Positions 6,503 through 6,631 of a DNA stretch of 6,631 bases are shown piece by piece. The stretch covers positions 1 through 6,631 of the forward strand of contig PWZG01000183.1 of assembly GCA_003567575.1 (NCBI GenBank). Reading direction: 5' to 3'. The translations under genes were made by a program, and so were the position numbers. The notes below the pieces were generated by a model. The model saw only the letters and a program-made list of their open reading frames with translations, was not told the DNA's origin and ran no database searches. This stretch comes from PVC group bacterium. Lineage in GTDB: Bacteria; Verrucomicrobiota; Kiritimatiellia; CAIKKV01; PXCX01. Each line of letters begins with the position of its first letter. Positions within the stretch are counted from its first letter, which is position 1.

Positions 6503-6610
6503 GGTATTTCGTCATTCTTTCGTGCTTGGGTATTTCGTCATTCTTTCGTGCTTGGGTATTTGGGTATTTCGTCATTCTTTCGTGCTTGGGTATTTGGGTA
6601 TTTCGTCATT
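6503..6610. repeat. Right tandem array, inverted relative to the left array
   Basis: Units of 26 bp start at 6503, 6529 and 6563, with a partial fourth at 6597-6610; each begins GGTATTTCGTCATTCTTTCG. Read on the minus strand they carry the same AATGACGAAATACC and CAAGCACGAA words as the left array, but lack about 7 bp of it. An extra 8-bp GGTATTTG follows units two and three, as expected from slippage. Together the two arrays form a large imperfect inverted repeat around the 170-bp spacer. Confidence 0.9.
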
Positions 6611-6631
6611 ATACTCAACATCGCGCAGGGA

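Noticed and set aside
6231..6610. CRISPR array
   Set aside because: Units are contiguous with no unique equal-length spacers, the two groups are inverted, and no cas gene is present.

Overview
The window looks like chromosomal DNA of a Gram-negative bacterium of moderate GC content. It carries an outer-membrane beta-barrel gene, a surface-glycan type glycosyltransferase, sigma70-like promoters and housekeeping translation genes. The lineage cannot be fixed from sequence alone. The eukaryotic-like (type 2) isoleucyl-tRNA synthetase and the AATGACGAAATACCC-type repeat arrays would fit a Verrucomicrobiota/Planctomycetota-like group as well as some proteobacteria. No mobile element, CRISPR array, tRNA or rRNA gene was seen.

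Layout. Positions 1-2651 (minus strand) hold most of ileS, cut at its 3' end by the window edge; the frame is open for 883 codons. Positions 2652-2912 are a divergent intergenic region with a good sigma70-like promoter for ileS, a two-copy 15-bp tandem repeat, a 16-bp palindrome and a promoter lying right against the next gene. Positions 2913-3446 (plus) encode a small exported protein of eight predicted beta strands ending in Phe. Positions 6096 down to 3482 (minus) form a tight four-gene cluster: a 162-aa coiled-coil protein resembling the N-terminal part of O-antigen methyltransferases, a GT4-type glycosyltransferase, the 16S rRNA methyltransferase rsmE, and a 48-aa cationic, Trp-rich protein starting MGLADRDYMR that is easily missed. 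Gene spacings are a 1-nt overlap, 13 nt and 5 nt. Positions 6097-6631 hold that operon's promoter, two GC-rich inverted repeats, and two arrays of a related short repeat facing each other across about 170 bp.

How the genes may work together: the coiled-coil protein and the glycosyltransferase probably serve surface polysaccharide synthesis and appear translationally coupled. RsmE is a ribosome-maturation enzyme and seems to be co-transcribed rather than functionally linked. The 48-aa protein has its Shine-Dalgarno inside the last codons of rsmE, so it is likely expressed with it. The most noteworthy points are this small gene, the stand-alone O-antigen-type accessory protein, two promoters placed so that the mRNA would be nearly leaderless, and the inverted repeat arrays.
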